Part shown: piece after piece, positions 12,218-24,291 of the stretch
Position numbering within the stretch: the first letter of the stretch is position 1
Layout of the letters: each line of letters starts with the position of its first letter
Source of the DNA: Chondrilla cf. caribensis
Lineage: Eukaryota > Porifera > Demospongiae > Chondrillida > Chondrillidae
DNA: 64,000 nucleotides
Direction of reading: 5' to 3'
NCBI GenBank assembly: GCA_964020155.1
Contig: OZ026550.1
Span: forward strand, 2,702,352-2,766,351
Notes under the pieces: model-generated
The model's database searches: none
Told to the model about the DNA's origin: nothing
The model's input: the letters and a program-made list of their open reading frames with translations, nothing else
Translations under genes and position numbers: made by a program

Positions 12218-12240
12218 ACACAAACACATGCGCAAACACT
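12078..12240. repeat. (CA)n microsatellite upstream of gene B
   Basis: A long CA run ending at 12216, then a short degenerate CA stretch. It lies ~300 bp upstream of the start of gene B. Every sister exon 1 has such a tract at a similar place. Confidence 0.95.
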
Positions 12241-12428
12241 AGAATCAACTTGCTTACACCCAAGCAGAATTACTAAGGATTCCACATTATTGTTGTGTGC
12301 GGGTTTGGAGTTTTCATAAGAATTCCCATTCTCTGTTCAACCGAAGCACCATAATATACACACAGCTCTATATTATTATTGTACATAACTAAAAATACAC
12401 AATGAATATCATTAAAAGTGGGCCCGAC

Positions 12429-12436
12429 TATAAAAA
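12429..12436 (+). promoter_or_regulatory. TATA box of gene B
   Basis: TATAAAAA in the conserved phrase 'gactataaaaact', 77 bases before the ATG. The same element at the same place serves genes C, F and G. Confidence 0.6.
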
Positions 12437-12505
12437 CTATCTGTTCACTTGCGGTTACCACAAACTAGCACTGAGAAGTTTAGAGCATTGACTGGAGCTA
12501 CAGTT

Positions 12506-14405
12506 ATGGTTCCAAGCATTCAGGTCTTTTCACAAGTGGCTCTTTTGTTTTGTGTTGTGACTACCAGTATGGGGGGATCACTGATTTGCATAAGACAGTT
12601 TCAGAACTTGAAAGCAAAGTGAAGGTGTCACAAGAACAAATTAAGTCACTTCACCAGTTGATGGAACAGTTGGAGAAGAGACTACAACAACTTGTCAATG
12701 AAATGAAATGTGAGTTTGGTGGGGTTCAAATACAACCTGCAGTCCCTATTCATGCCTTTTTGCCAGGTTCCTACTCTTCATGCCTGTCAGTCATGACTAT
12801 CCTTTTTTCATTCAAGACTTTTTAAGATGCCCATATTTTTAACACAATATATACTACAGTAACTATGATGACCAAAATTAAAATAACTGATTAACTAATT
12901 GAAAATTGTGCTCCAGATGGTTCCAAGCTTAGACAATTCAGTGCAATCAAATAACTATTCCAAAATGACTTTAAATGCCTAAATTTACTATATACCTAAA
13001 TGTAGCTTACTTTTTTAGTGATACCCTCATTTATATTCATGTACCCTTCAATAGTTTACATAATATACTGTACACAACAAAGTTTGTATACAGGCTGTAT
13101 ACTTGTGAATGTATGTGCAAAATGCATTCATAAATTTTGATGGGTGTGTATACAGATATCTGCCAACACATGCATAGGTTACATACACACTACTTTTCAA
13201 CATTTTGCATAGAAATATCATACATTGGCAACTTGAATTCAATGAACTCCAAGGCAAATAAAATTATATTCAAATATCGAGCAGTACTTCACGGCAAAAC
13301 AGTAGAATAGTAATATTAATTTTTAAGTAATGATTCGATAGAGAAGTAAAATACATAAGAGATTGTTCACTTTTCTTCTTCCAACAGAATTTATCAATCG
13401 CATTTCTAGCATCCCCATCAGCAATAATCTTTAGCTCTTTGCTATCGATTAGAAATTTCTGATAACCAATCAGCGCTATTCTATTTTGAAAACAGTATGT
13501 GTTAATCCACGTATAAAATATAATCATGTTGATAATTTGGACTATATCGCCTCATTGTCTTCTTAACAGATAAACTACTAGAAAGAACCAGACGACAAGA
13601 TGATTGCATTTGTCCGCCTGGACCAAAAGGGGTTAAAGGAACACCTGGAATAGATGGCATGAATGGAACAAAGGGTGAAAAGGGAGAGCCAGGGCCACAT
13701 GGAGAAAGAGGCGAAAAAGGAGATTTAGGCCAGCCAGGACCCAAGGGACCACAAGGGCTTAATGGAACAAAGGGAGAAAAAGGCAATTTGGGAAATCAAG
13801 GAGTTAATGGAACAAAGGGTGAATATGGAGAAAGAGGACCACCAGGAAATGTTGGAAAGAAAGGTGAACCAGGAATGAAAGGAAACACAGGATTGGCAGG
13901 ACTTAAAGGAATAAATGGTGACAAAGGAAAGCCTGGAAAGAAGGGTGAAAGAGGCAAGCCAGGACCAAAGGGAGAAAAGGGACCCAAAGGCGGTCAAGGA
14001 GTTAATGGAACAAAAGGTGAATGTGGAAAAAGAGGAAAATCAGGAATTGTTGGACAGAAAGGTGAACCAGGACTAAAAGGAGACACAGGATTGCCAGGAC
14101 TTAATGGAACAAAAGGTGAACATGGAGAAAGAGGACAACCAGGAAATATTGGACAGAAAGGTCAACAAGGACTGAATGGCCACACAGGATTGCCAGGACT
14201 TGATGGAAATGGTAAAAACGGAAAACCTGGAAAGAAGGGTGAAATAGGCAAGCCAGGACCAAAGGGAGATAAGGGACCCCAAGGAGATGTAGGACCACAA
14301 GGACCACAGGGAATTCATTGACAAGGAAAAAAGGGAGAAAAGGGTGAACTAAAAGATCGAGGACTACCAGGACCAACAGAATCCGGAACGATCAAGGGGA
14401 AATGA
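12506..14405 (+). pseudogene. Collagen gene B, coiled coil plus Gly-X-Y, frameshifted
   Basis: Exon 1 is 12506-12709 (donor GTGAGT). The collagen exon starts at 13570. The ATG frame gives MVPSIQVF and the hydrophobic leader, but the sisters have one more base after the run of six G at 12571-12576, so the leader frame does not join the coiled-coil frame. The coiled coil itself ([10 protein letters not shown] onward, with two extra codons near its end) is open. The collagen exon encodes [20 protein letters not shown] and ~215 residues of Gly-X-Y to a TGA at 14319. The same frame continues 28 codons to 14405 with a tail resembling gene A. The earlier TGA is thus probably a premature stop. Either break could be an assembly error, but two of them favour a dying gene. 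Confidence 0.72.
13270..13480 (-). pseudogene. Antisense coding relic, copy in intron of gene B
   Basis: The minus-strand frame includes LIGYQKFLIDSKELKII and then ARNAIDKFCWKKKSEQS, matching the relics at 345-640 and 43980-44250. Only the C-terminal part is left here. The family is unknown. Confidence 0.38.
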
Positions 14406-15160
14406 AAAATCCACATTGGAGCTACCGGAAATGCCAAAATCATCAGAAGGGAATTAATGATAGAGGAAGGAAACTAATAAACAACTGAAGTGCACACATA
14501 CTAACATTTGTAGTATTATGTATAATTTGTCCATTATAATGATAGAAGCAATTAGCATTTAAAGTATAACAATTTAGTACACGATTTTCATGCAATGTTC
14601 AATTATAGTACTTGTGAACGTATGTACAACATGGAACCATTATTCCTCAAGACTGGTATAATATGTCTTTTTTCAGCATGGATAATTGTGCCATGTAAGG
14701 TACATAAGTATATGTGCCAGTGAAATTAATCTAGGTTACTTATAAAGTAATTTGTAGATCATTCGGCAAACATCACCAATTCATGCAAAACTGACACATT
14801 TTCTCATTTAGAACATTGACCAAAAATGGAATATTCCAGGCATATTTTGACATACATCATCTGTGACAATCTTTCACTTTGCAACTCTGTGAAAACATAG
14901 CAAATGCCACAAATAAATAATCTGTATTATACATGATTACATATGGCATGCTTCACACACTGAGTACCTCCAGTTTGATGCAACACTCTAAATCTGAGAG
15001 AACTTGTAGGTTTGATAGTTTTATGGGTTAATGTCATTGAACACACTATAAAAATGAAATATTAGTGGAAGTGATTACAGTTAGTAGCTATTACTATGTA
15101 CACAGACAAGGTTAGATCATGTATATACACTTCTTCAACAGTATACAAATGTGCCAAATA
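14406..15160. other. 3' flank of gene B
   Basis: No gene. It is highly similar to 6380-7120 downstream of gene A, which shows that the duplicated unit includes the 3' flank. Confidence 0.6.
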
Positions 15161-15770
15161 CAGTGGAACCTGTCTAATCCGGCACCTGATGGGGAATGAG
15201 AAATAGCGCTGGATTAGCAGGTTGCTGGATTATAGAGGTTTTTGATATCGGCATTCTGAATTCACAAAGTATACCATTTTCAAACATAAACAGCCATTAT
15301 AATAATATGCATACAATATAAACAGCCATTATATATGCATACAATATTATGTATGTGATAAAATATTTGTCCAATCATTTCCATACTATGGGATCTAGAT
15401 CTATGATGAATCACATGCGTAAGGAGCACTTGCGTCCAAATATTACGTCATTGTTTAACTCGAGCTTCTCTTTGTATTCAGTATGACATCACTGAAAAAA
15501 TGGCGGATCGACAGGGACGAAAACGACCGAAGAAAGTATCGTTCTTTTCAATACTTTTTGCTAGCCAATGGAAAAGCGCTTCGAAGGAATTGCCGGTTTA
15601 TGGAGGTTTTCTGGCCTTTTGGGACATAAAAATCCATGCCGGATTGCGGGTTAGCAGAATTCCGGATTAGGCAGGTACTTTTCTATGGCAAAGTAGTCCG
15701 TGCCTAAAAACCTCGGCCGATTTAAGCGAATGCCGGTTTATAGAGGTGCCGGATTAGGCAGGTTCCACTG
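15161..15770. mobile_element. 610-bp MITE, pogo/Tigger-like ends
   Basis: Terminal inverted repeats of ~27 bp with one mismatch, beginning CAGTGGAACCTG, flanked by TA on both sides (15159-15160 and 15771-15772). Near 7140 the paralogous unit after gene A reads through the junction without the element. There is no transposase frame, so it is non-autonomous. The ends and the TA target duplication fit the Tc1/mariner superfamily; the pogo assignment rests on the CAGTGGAACC start. Confidence 0.85.
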
Positions 15771-16014
15771 TAGTAAGTACAGATTCGCTGTGGTCTTTTA
15801 TAGCTAGGTGAATGCACCATATGCAACACTGCCATATGTACGTGAAAATTATAGAGCATGCTGCAGATCTTAGTGTGCATACCATTTCATCTCCTGCTAT
15901 TGTATACTGCATGGTATGCAAACCTCCGCACACTCTGTGCTAGGCTGCTGTAGCATGAAACAAACAATATGTACAGATACTGACATTGCCATTATCATGA
16001 AAATATGTTATGAA

Positions 16015-16215
16015 TAGAGAAAGCAGCTCCAAATGGACCTCCTTGAAGTGAAATGAAATGATGGGTCTAAAGGTCACAAGAACTGTAAGAACCCATTGTA
16101 CTTAACAGAAAGTTCTTTTACAGTTATTGGTTGGACTACTCAAGTAACATCTGGACATTGAGGAGCACTAGGAGGTGTTGATGCGTTTTTGAAGGCTTCA
16201 GTGAAGCCTATACCA
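16015..16215 (+). pseudogene. Relic of a second collagen gene, copy in unit C
   Basis: Same ordered phrases as at 11345 but more decayed ('aatggacctcctt', 'gacattgaggagcactaggag', 'tttttgaagg'). It is recognisable only by comparison with the other copies. Confidence 0.45.
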
Positions 16216-16654
16216 AGTAACAAATCACATTATGGGAAGTCATACAGTATTTCATTAGTGGTACAACTATGTATGCATTGCTAAACCAATTACTGTAACA
16301 CTAGCCATAAGAATTATAATCCAAGTGCAATTCAAGTGGTGTCTGTCACTGCATATATCCATGAGAATAGTATTTCATGAATAGTCTAGATTTATCAAGA
16401 TCCAAGTACTGAAGTGTGTTGAAAGCATACTTAAAGGGTTTAAAAATGCATATGAAGTCCAAAAATTAAATGATACATTGGGTTGAAAGCAACTCCTAAC
16501 CCAGGATTTAAGTACTTACCTGAGTGATACTATAATAATAATGATAATGTCCACATGTTTCACAACTATTTCTATCACCTCTTTCGGATTTATATTCTCC
16601 ATAAACTTGAAAACAAATGTTTTGGTTGTAAAATATTCAATATGAAATCATTAC

Positions 16655-16655
16655 A

Positions 16656-16709
<54 letters not shown>

Positions 16710-16741
16710 CACATACACACATATACACACACACACATACA

Positions 16742-16791
<50 letters not shown>

Positions 16792-16818
16792 CATACCCGC
16801 ACGCACGCACACACACCA
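16655..16818. repeat. (CA)n microsatellite upstream of gene C
   Basis: CA tract with CG and TA interruptions, ~240 bp upstream of the ATG of gene C. Confidence 0.95.
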
Positions 16819-16987
16819 CACTACTTGTTTACACCAGAGCAGAATTACTAAGGATTCCATAACTTGTGGTGCATGGCTATGGGGGTCTCACATTAATTCC
16901 TGCCTTGTCAATATAAAGCACCATACACACAACTATACATTGTGCAAACTAGAAATACACAATGAATATCATTAAAAGTGGCCTGAC

Positions 16988-16995
16988 TATAAAAA
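16988..16995 (+). promoter_or_regulatory. TATA box of gene C
   Basis: TATAAAAA in 'gactataaaaactgcctg', 68 bases before the ATG at 17056. Intact gene G has the same element 60 bases before its ATG. Confidence 0.65.
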
Positions 16996-17055
16996 CTGCC
17001 TGTTCTCTTGTGGTTACTATCTAGCACTGAGAGATTTAGAGCATTGATTGGAGCT

Positions 17056-18618
17056 ATGATTCCAAGCATTCAGGTCTTTGTACAAGTGGCTATTTTGTTT
17101 TGTGTGGTGACTACCAGTATGGGGGGTATCACTAGAGCTGATTTGCATAAGACAATTTCAGAACTTGAAACCAAAGTGAAGGTGTCACAAGAAGAAATCG
17201 AGTCACTTCACCAGTTGATAGAGAGGTTGGAGAAGAGACTACAAATAATTGAAGAGAAAGGTGAGGTTGGTCGGGCTCAAATATAACCTGCAGCCCCTAC
17301 TTTTCAAGCCTGTTAGTCATGACTATCCTCTGTTGGCTACAGAGTTTATGGGTTAACTTTACAATACTGCATGATATCCTCCCACATGGGTGAGTAGCAA
17401 GAGTGTATATGAATACTTTGGTACTATTTTCAGGTGTAAAAGAACTACAGATGTGACTTTCGTTCAAGTTTTATTTGCAAATTCTACTCTATACAATTCA
17501 TAATTTAAGACAATTCATAATAGTCCATGATTTTAACATAATAATGGTATTATTATATTACATGTGCACTATGTACTGATATACCTCGTTATATACATTC
17601 CTATAGACAGATGGGTGACAACAATTCTCTGCACCAAACAAAGTAAATGAACTTCTGCAAATCTAAATTTACCTTACTTATTTGATATTACCCTGTACAT
17701 ATGGCTATTAATTTTCATGAAGCTTTTAAATTAGAAATCTATATCAAACTCCATCAATAAACACATATAATATAACAGCTCAGAATATATTTTTCTAACC
17801 GAATGACTGAATTAGTAAAACTAATACATAAGATCATTCTAAAAATGAAATCACTTTCATAAACAGAAGAACATGTCCCTGTTGTGTTGGGGGATACAAA
17901 CTAATATATTCAATATCGAAAACAGTACGTGTTAATCCATATATGTTGTTAATATGGATTACATCGACTTATTGTCTTCTAAACAGATGAACTCCTAGAA
18001 AGAACCAGACGACAAGATGTTTGCAATTGTCCACCTGGACCAAAAGGGAATAGAGGAACACCGGGACTAGCTGGAGTAAATGGAACGAAGGGTGAAAAGG
18101 GAGACACAGGACCACATGGGGAGAGGGGTGAAAAAGGAGAGCTAGGACTGCCGGGATCTCCAGGACACCAGGGACCACAAGGACTTAATGGAACAAAAGG
18201 TGAACAAGGAGAAACAGGACAACCAGGAAATAATGGACAGAAAGGTGAACCAGGACTGAAAGGAGACACAGGAGTGCCAGGACTTAATGGAACAAAAGGT
18301 GAAAGAGGAGAAACAGGAGGACCAGGGATTGTTGGACAGAAAGGTGAACCGGGACTGAAAGGAGGCACAGGAGTGCCAGGACGTAATGGAACAAAGGGTG
18401 AAAGAGGAAAACGTGGGAAGAAGGGTGAGCCAGGACCAAAAGGAGAAAGAGGACCACAAGGACCACCGGGACAAAACAGTGAACCAGGAATGAAAGGAGA
18501 GCAAGGGCATAGAGGAAAGAAGGGAGAACAAGGGAAAAAGGGTGATCCAGGACCACCAGGACCATCAGGACCATTAGGACCAACAGGACCACCAGGACCA
18601 CCAGGACTAACAGGATAA
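17056..18618 (+). CDS. Collagen gene C, coiled coil plus Gly-X-Y, intact
   Basis: Two coding exons, 17056-17260 and 17987-18618, joined in phase 1 (donor GTGAGG, acceptor 'ttctaaacag'); 837 bases, 278 aa. Residues 1-25 are a hydrophobic leader ([20 protein letters not shown]). A seven-heptad coiled coil follows ([20 protein letters not shown] onward), then [15 protein letters not shown] with an R-T-R-R site. About 200 residues of uninterrupted Gly-X-Y end in [10 protein letters not shown]. There is no C-terminal domain, so the coiled coil is the likely trimeriser. Exon 1 differs from its sisters in having two extra codons (Arg-Ala) before the coiled coil. An in-frame upstream ATG at 17008 exists, but the sisters all start at the MAPSIQ/MIPSIQ position. 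Confidence 0.85.
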
Positions 18619-19544
18619 CTATATAAGGGAAAATGGGATGTGCATCTTAGCGCTACCATAAAATTAAGGCTGTGGATAAAAAGGAAACAAATAACTGAGG
18701 TGAACACAGACTAACATTTGTGGTAAACTGCATACATTCTCCATTATAATGATAGAAACTAAACAATAAAGTATATGCAATTTAGTACACAATATTTATG
18801 CATTGTTCAATATAGCACCTGTGGAAGTATGCACAATGTGAAGCCATTATGTACTCATGGCTGGTATATGCCTTTTTCAGTATGCAAAATAGTGCCATGT
18901 AAGGAATATATAAGTATTATTATGTGCCAATTAAACTTGGTTTTTCTATTATGAGGTAATTTGAAGGCCATTCTGAAAACTATAGCAATTCGTGCAAAAC
19001 TGACACATTTTCTCATTTAGAATGACTGCAAATTAAATGGTCCATGTGGAAGGTGAGCCTTGTCTTGTTTGGGAAGAATCTATATTACAATGAACTGCTA
19101 TAAGGCAGCCTCCTCTTTATTCTTCAGACAGGGAACTCAAATATTCTTATAATAATTGCTTCCAAGTGGAAAACTGTTGCACAAGAATACATATATATTA
19201 TATAATATATATGAGAATCATGGTCTGGTCAATTTCATTCAGTATCTATATGATGCACACACATATGCAGGTAATCATGATTGATATTGCTATTTTGGTA
19301 TTCAGCATACAATACAGTTATATTCTTCATCATACTCAATTAAACTAGCAGAGGCTCCTTTCATAACATTTATATCTATTCAAAATAGGTGTAACAGTGG
19401 TATCTTCGTGCATGTATACGTACATCAATTCATTGCAATAATGTTGGCAGCATGAGTCCGTGTGCATATTAGTCCCCTATATAAGTGTAGGTTACCACCC
19501 TAGGACAAGTCACTTCGCCTTTAGAAACCTTAGCTTGATTTCAG

Positions 19545-19780
19545 CAGTATGAATCAGAATCTGTCACTGTATCTGTGGAGACTAAGAATGAGGGGGAGTC
19601 TTCTAAACAAGAAAAGCGTAGATGGGGATCTCCAAAGACAACTTCACAGCTTGAAACGATCCGTGAGGATGGCATTCCTAAAACAACCTGAAAACTAACA
19701 GAGTGGGCTCTGTCGGTCTGGTCTCAGTGGGTGGCCTATTGTAGAGAAAACACTATTAATTCCGTACATTTTTTGACACT
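19545..19780 (+). pseudogene. Possible fragment of a Crypton/DUF3504-type transposon gene
   Basis: After 'gatttcag' the reading QYESESVTVSVETKNEGESS continues to SQLETIREDGIPKTT, a stop, then KLTEWALSVWSQWVAYCREN. The 'T..WALSVW..W..YCRE' phrase resembles the N-terminal region of tyrosine-recombinase (Crypton-derived) proteins of animals. It is a short, broken fragment; the assignment rests on one motif. Confidence 0.3.
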
Positions 19781-22335
19781 CTTCTTTATTAGTTTTGTTT
19801 TCCATTTACATTGACCCAATCTGAATCAACTTTTGTATAATTTTTTGATTGTAATGAGCTTCTAATAATGTTTTGTTGTGTTGTGTTCAAATGAATTTCT
19901 TTCATGGTTACTAATATGAAAAACAAAACCTACTATGGAGTAGGTCATTAATGCATTTAATTTAATAAACTTGCTAGCTAGGTCATTAATGCGTTAATGA
20001 CCTATTAGTGGGTATATACTGTGGTATAAATACCTCATTAGCACCAAAAGATCAAAGCATATTATGCAAGCCATAGTATAATATTCCTTCCATTAAACTG
20101 TTAATATTATGATATAGATATTATTATAATTAAAATGGTGTTTTGTAAGTGTAGTGTAGAGCGTTTCTTTCGGGTTCGCTTCAACAACGATTCACTCAAC
20201 AATAATAATTTAATAGAACATACGTACAGCAATAGACCACGTGGTAGACAAAAGAATAGTTTGAGAATAAAGCAACACTTAATGTATAACACAACTATAA
20301 ATAGTATCTAACTATAAAAGGTATCAATGACAATAATAGTAACATACATACTAAGTAGTTAAGTGTACACTACAGTAAGTTGAGCAACTCTCAAGAAGTG
20401 GCATGAGCTCTATTTTGTTTCAGATGATTGTTATTGTGTAGAGCATGAGTTATTGCATAATATTGTTTCTTCTTGAGGGGGACTAAGTGGTCTGTAAACT
20501 CAGGAAAGGTGTAACCAAACTGTGGCATAACTCAGTCTAGCTACTAACAATGATAACTATCACTGTATGAGTGTTTAAGCCTGATTTATCCGTCTGTCTA
20601 TATATAGGTATAAGTGATCATCATGAGATTTATTCTTTTGTGTCTTATTGCCTCATCCATCTAACCCTATATTCAGTGCTTGCTGATCTTTGTACACATT
20701 TTCTTGAGTGACTCAAAAAATATAATACTAACTTACCAGTGACCACTATATGACACAAACTGCCTTTAGTATGCATTGTCTATGTTTAATGTCATCTAAA
20801 GATCTAATTCTTATATAGGATGTGTTATAAAGAATGTCATGGATGTGACATCCTAATGAAACCAATATTTCCCTAAACTTGAGTGCTATAGGCCACCATG
20901 TGGATGCAGAGTGACATAGTCACTATATCATATTATTATGCTGCAAATCATGTCCCTCAATATTGCTTGAATTCGCTAATTGAGACTAATTCAATACTAC
21001 ATTTGAGTTTAGCACACCCACACAATCACAGTGGTCTACAATGTCTTTTATTTTAAAAGATTATCATATTTTGCAATTGTGCCATGACATAGCTTAGTTC
21101 ATGCATGTAAAATGCTATAATTATGTTATTGTAACCTTAACTACTAATGGTATAAAATTATTCACGTTCGTAAATGGAAATGTTTTGTCCTTAAATAATA
21201 ATATTTTAATAATTTTTGGTTTTCTGATCTGCGTTTCTTATATGAGACATTCACAAGTCAAATTTATCATGGCATGTGTGATAGTTATGCACATATAGTA
21301 GACACATTCCCAGTCTACCATAACGATCAAACAATTAACTTGAAAGTTAAGATTTTACATCCTATTTCATGTGTTTGCCTTTTATAATTATAATTTATGT
21401 GTATTATATATTTTTTTAAATTTGTGGCATGTAAAGTAACCTATATTACATAAAAAGCTTGGATATATATTCTAAATTAATTCTGGAAGACCTAATGCCA
21501 TGTCAATTTAACACATGCATTATCTCATTTAAAATGGCTGCAAAATAAAATTAATGTACCAGTCATATTTTGACATACATCATCTGTGGCAATCTTTCAC
21601 TTTGCAACTCTGTGAAAACAGAAAATGATATAAATAAATAATCTGTATTATACATGATTGCATATGGCATGCTTCACACACTTAGTTCTTTTTATACTTT
21701 AATTTGATAGAACACTCTCAGACTGGGAAAACTTGTAGGTTTGATAGTTTTTATGGAAACTGTCATTAAACATATTTCAAAAACAAATTGAAATTATTAC
21801 TTACTATTCTAGCTATCTGTCTATTACTACACACATTTGGTTAGCACATACTCCTATAGATAGTCGTTATTTGCACTTTTTCAACCAATACTGATGTAGG
21901 GTAACAGCTTCCCTAAGAATTCCCAGGTTGGCTGTGCACTTCAAGGTGAATTATAAGGTGTAAACAAGATGGAATTTAGAAACCCTCATCTCAATGCTTA
22001 ATCTAGGTACCTACTTCAGCTATATACAATAATTACTCTTCCACTCAGATGTATACATTTGACAAACAATAAAGAGCACAAATCAGGGAGTCTTTTCAAC
22101 ATAGTGAAATCCATATACACGACCATTTGCAGTTGCAATTGTTATTCCTCAATATTCTTTTGAAAGGGTATTTCTGTAGCAACCGATTGTTGTATGGAGA
22201 TCGTCATTTCATCATCAATTGTTTGACCTGATCTCCTTCTTGCCTTCCTTCACCAATCAGCCACTTGCCATATGCATTACATACATAGAAGTGTAGTAAA
22301 TTCAATATTTACATTATAATGTGTATAGTTTATTT

Positions 22336-22449
22336 AGTGGTTAAGACATGGGCATGGGAACATTATGACATATGAAATACACTCGCCCTCGGGACTCTGT
22401 ATTTCATTTGTCATAATACCCGCGCGAGTGTCCATTCTTAACCATTATA
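22336..22449. repeat. 114-bp foldback (palindromic) element
   Basis: Arms of ~50 bp: 'agtggttaagac' with 'tatgacatatgaaatacactcgccc' on the left reads back as 'tatttcatttgtcataata' with 'cattcttaaccattata' on the right. The two arms are almost adjacent. It is likely a miniature foldback transposon. Confidence 0.65.
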
Positions 22450-22842
22450 GTAATATACACAGATTTGGTGACAATAATTATCTGCATCAAAACAAAGTAA
22501 ATGACCTAAATTTTCTGCAAATCTAAATTTGCCTCACTTTCTTTATATTACCCTGTACATATAGTTATGGATTTTTATGGAGCTCTTACACTAGAAATCA
22601 ATATCAAACTCCATCTATATATCACGATATAACGAGCTGAGAATATATTTTTCCAACTGAATGCCTGAATTCGTACTGTATAAGATCATCCCAAAAATAA
22701 AATCACTTTCACAAACAGAAGAATGTGTCCCTACTGTCTCAGGGGATATGTACAAATTAATATTCAGTATGTGTTAATCCATAAATATTATTATAAACAT
22801 GATGCTAATTTGGAAAACATTGACTCATTGTCTTCTAAACAG

Positions 22843-23370
22843 ATAACATCCTAGAAAAAACTAGACGACAAGATAGTTGCAATTGTCCACCTGGGCCAAA
22901 AGGGGTTAGAGGAACACTGGGAGTGGATGGGATGAATGGAAGGAAAGGTGAAAAGGGAGATCCAGGACCACATGGGGAGAGGGGTGAAAAAGGAAGGCTA
23001 GGATTGCCAGGATCTCCAGGACCCCAGGGACCTCAAGGACTTAATGGAACAAAAGGTGAACACGGAGAAGGAGGACAACCAGGTAATGTTGGACAGAAAG
23101 GTTAACCAGGACTGAAAGGAGACACAGGAGTGCCAGGACGTAATGGAACAAATGGTGAAAGAGAAAAACCTGGGAAGAAGGGTGATAAAGGAGAGCCAGG
23201 ACCAAAAGGAGAAAGAGGATCACAAGGACCACCGGGACTCAATTTTGGATAAAAAAACAGTGAACCAGGAAGGAAAGGAGGGCAAGGTGATAAAGGAAAC
23301 AAGGGAGTACAAGGGAAAGGTAGATCTAGGACCACCTGGACCACCAGGACCATCAGGACTAGCAGGATAA
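22843..23370 (+). pseudogene. Collagen exon D, dead copy without exon 1
   Basis: Begins after 'tcttctaaacag' with [15 protein letters not shown] and a Gly-X-Y region. A TAA at 23102 replaces the Glu codon that the sisters have there. A second TAA lies near 23250, and a frameshift follows near 23315 before the remnant of the GPPGPP end. No leader/coiled-coil exon or (CA)n tract lies upstream within 4 kb. The P4 residue of the cleavage motif is Lys here (K-T-R-R). Confidence 0.85.
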
Positions 23371-24255
23371 CCATGGGAAAATGGAACGTGCATTTTAGTG
23401 CTACCAGATAATTAAGGTTGCGGATAATAAAGGAAACAATTTTGAAATTAATAACTGAGGTGAACACAGACTGACATAACTGGTAAAATGCATACATTCT
23501 CCATTACAATGTTAAAAACTAAACAATAAAAAATGATAATATTATATGCAATTTAGTACCCAATATTTATGCCTTGTTCACTATAGCACCTGTGGAAGTA
23601 GGCACAACACGAAGCCGTTATGTACTCATGGCTGGTATATGCTTTTTCAGTAAGCAAAAAGTGCGGAATAGTATCTGTGTCAATTAAATCTAGGTTTTTA
23701 TATTATGAGGTAATTTGAAGGCCATTCTGAAAACTATAGCAATTCATGCAAATCTGACACATTTTCTCATTTAGAATGACTGCAAATTAAATGGTCCAGT
23801 TGTATTCCAAAATACGTACATCATTTGTGACAATCTTTCACTTTGAAATTCTGTGAAAACGTAGCAAAAGATACACATAGGTATTCTGCAATATACAGGA
23901 TTGTACATGTTATGTTCCTTCTACATAGTTTGATATAACACTCTGGGGCAATGTTTAGTTTTAAGGGAAATGCAATTAAACACAAGAAATATGGGTTGGC
24001 TGTGCAATTCTAGGTGTAAGGTGCGAACAGGATGGACTCTAGAATCCTTTATCTCAATGCATAATGTAGGTATAACTACCTGAGCTGTATAGAATTATTG
24101 ACAAGGATTACTATGTGTACACATATCATACAATATTAACCCTGCAGTAACACGAGTATGAACATACACATACATATTAACAGCATACACAGGCACATGC
24201 ATGTGCACACATGTGCAGAAATAAGATATACACACATGCACATGGACATAGCCAC

Positions 24256-24291
<36 letters not shown>

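Larger units (their letters stand above)
18619..22842. other. Long noncoding stretch between genes C and D
   Basis: 18619-19065 is the 3' flank shared with the other collagen genes. 19080-19230 matches a repeat near 8430-8560. A Crypton-like scrap lies at 19545-19780. 19800-21500 is AT-rich with nothing recognisable. 21500-22320 again resembles unit spacer DNA, including a CpG-poor copy of the 56100 block at 22130-22290. A foldback lies at 22336-22449. No exon 1 is visible here, so the collagen exon at 22843 has none. Confidence 0.55.

Noticed and set aside
17979..18707. Long minus-strand frame (242 aa, Pro/Phe/Ser-rich) opposite collagen exon C, and similar ones opposite A, B, E, F, G and H
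   Set aside because: These are the reverse complement of Gly-X-Y coding. GGA/CCA-type codons rarely give stops on the other strand, so long antisense frames are expected. They have no starts, splice signals or conserved non-repeat parts of their own.
21101..21298. Small frames in the 19.8-21.5 kb spacer (for example 65 aa at 21101)
   Set aside because: Low-complexity, AT-driven frames without similarity, splice context or paralogous conservation.
24258..24288. (TA)n tracts as origins or promoters
   Set aside because: They are simple repeats with no gene near them; a similar tract at 896-922 lies in an intron.
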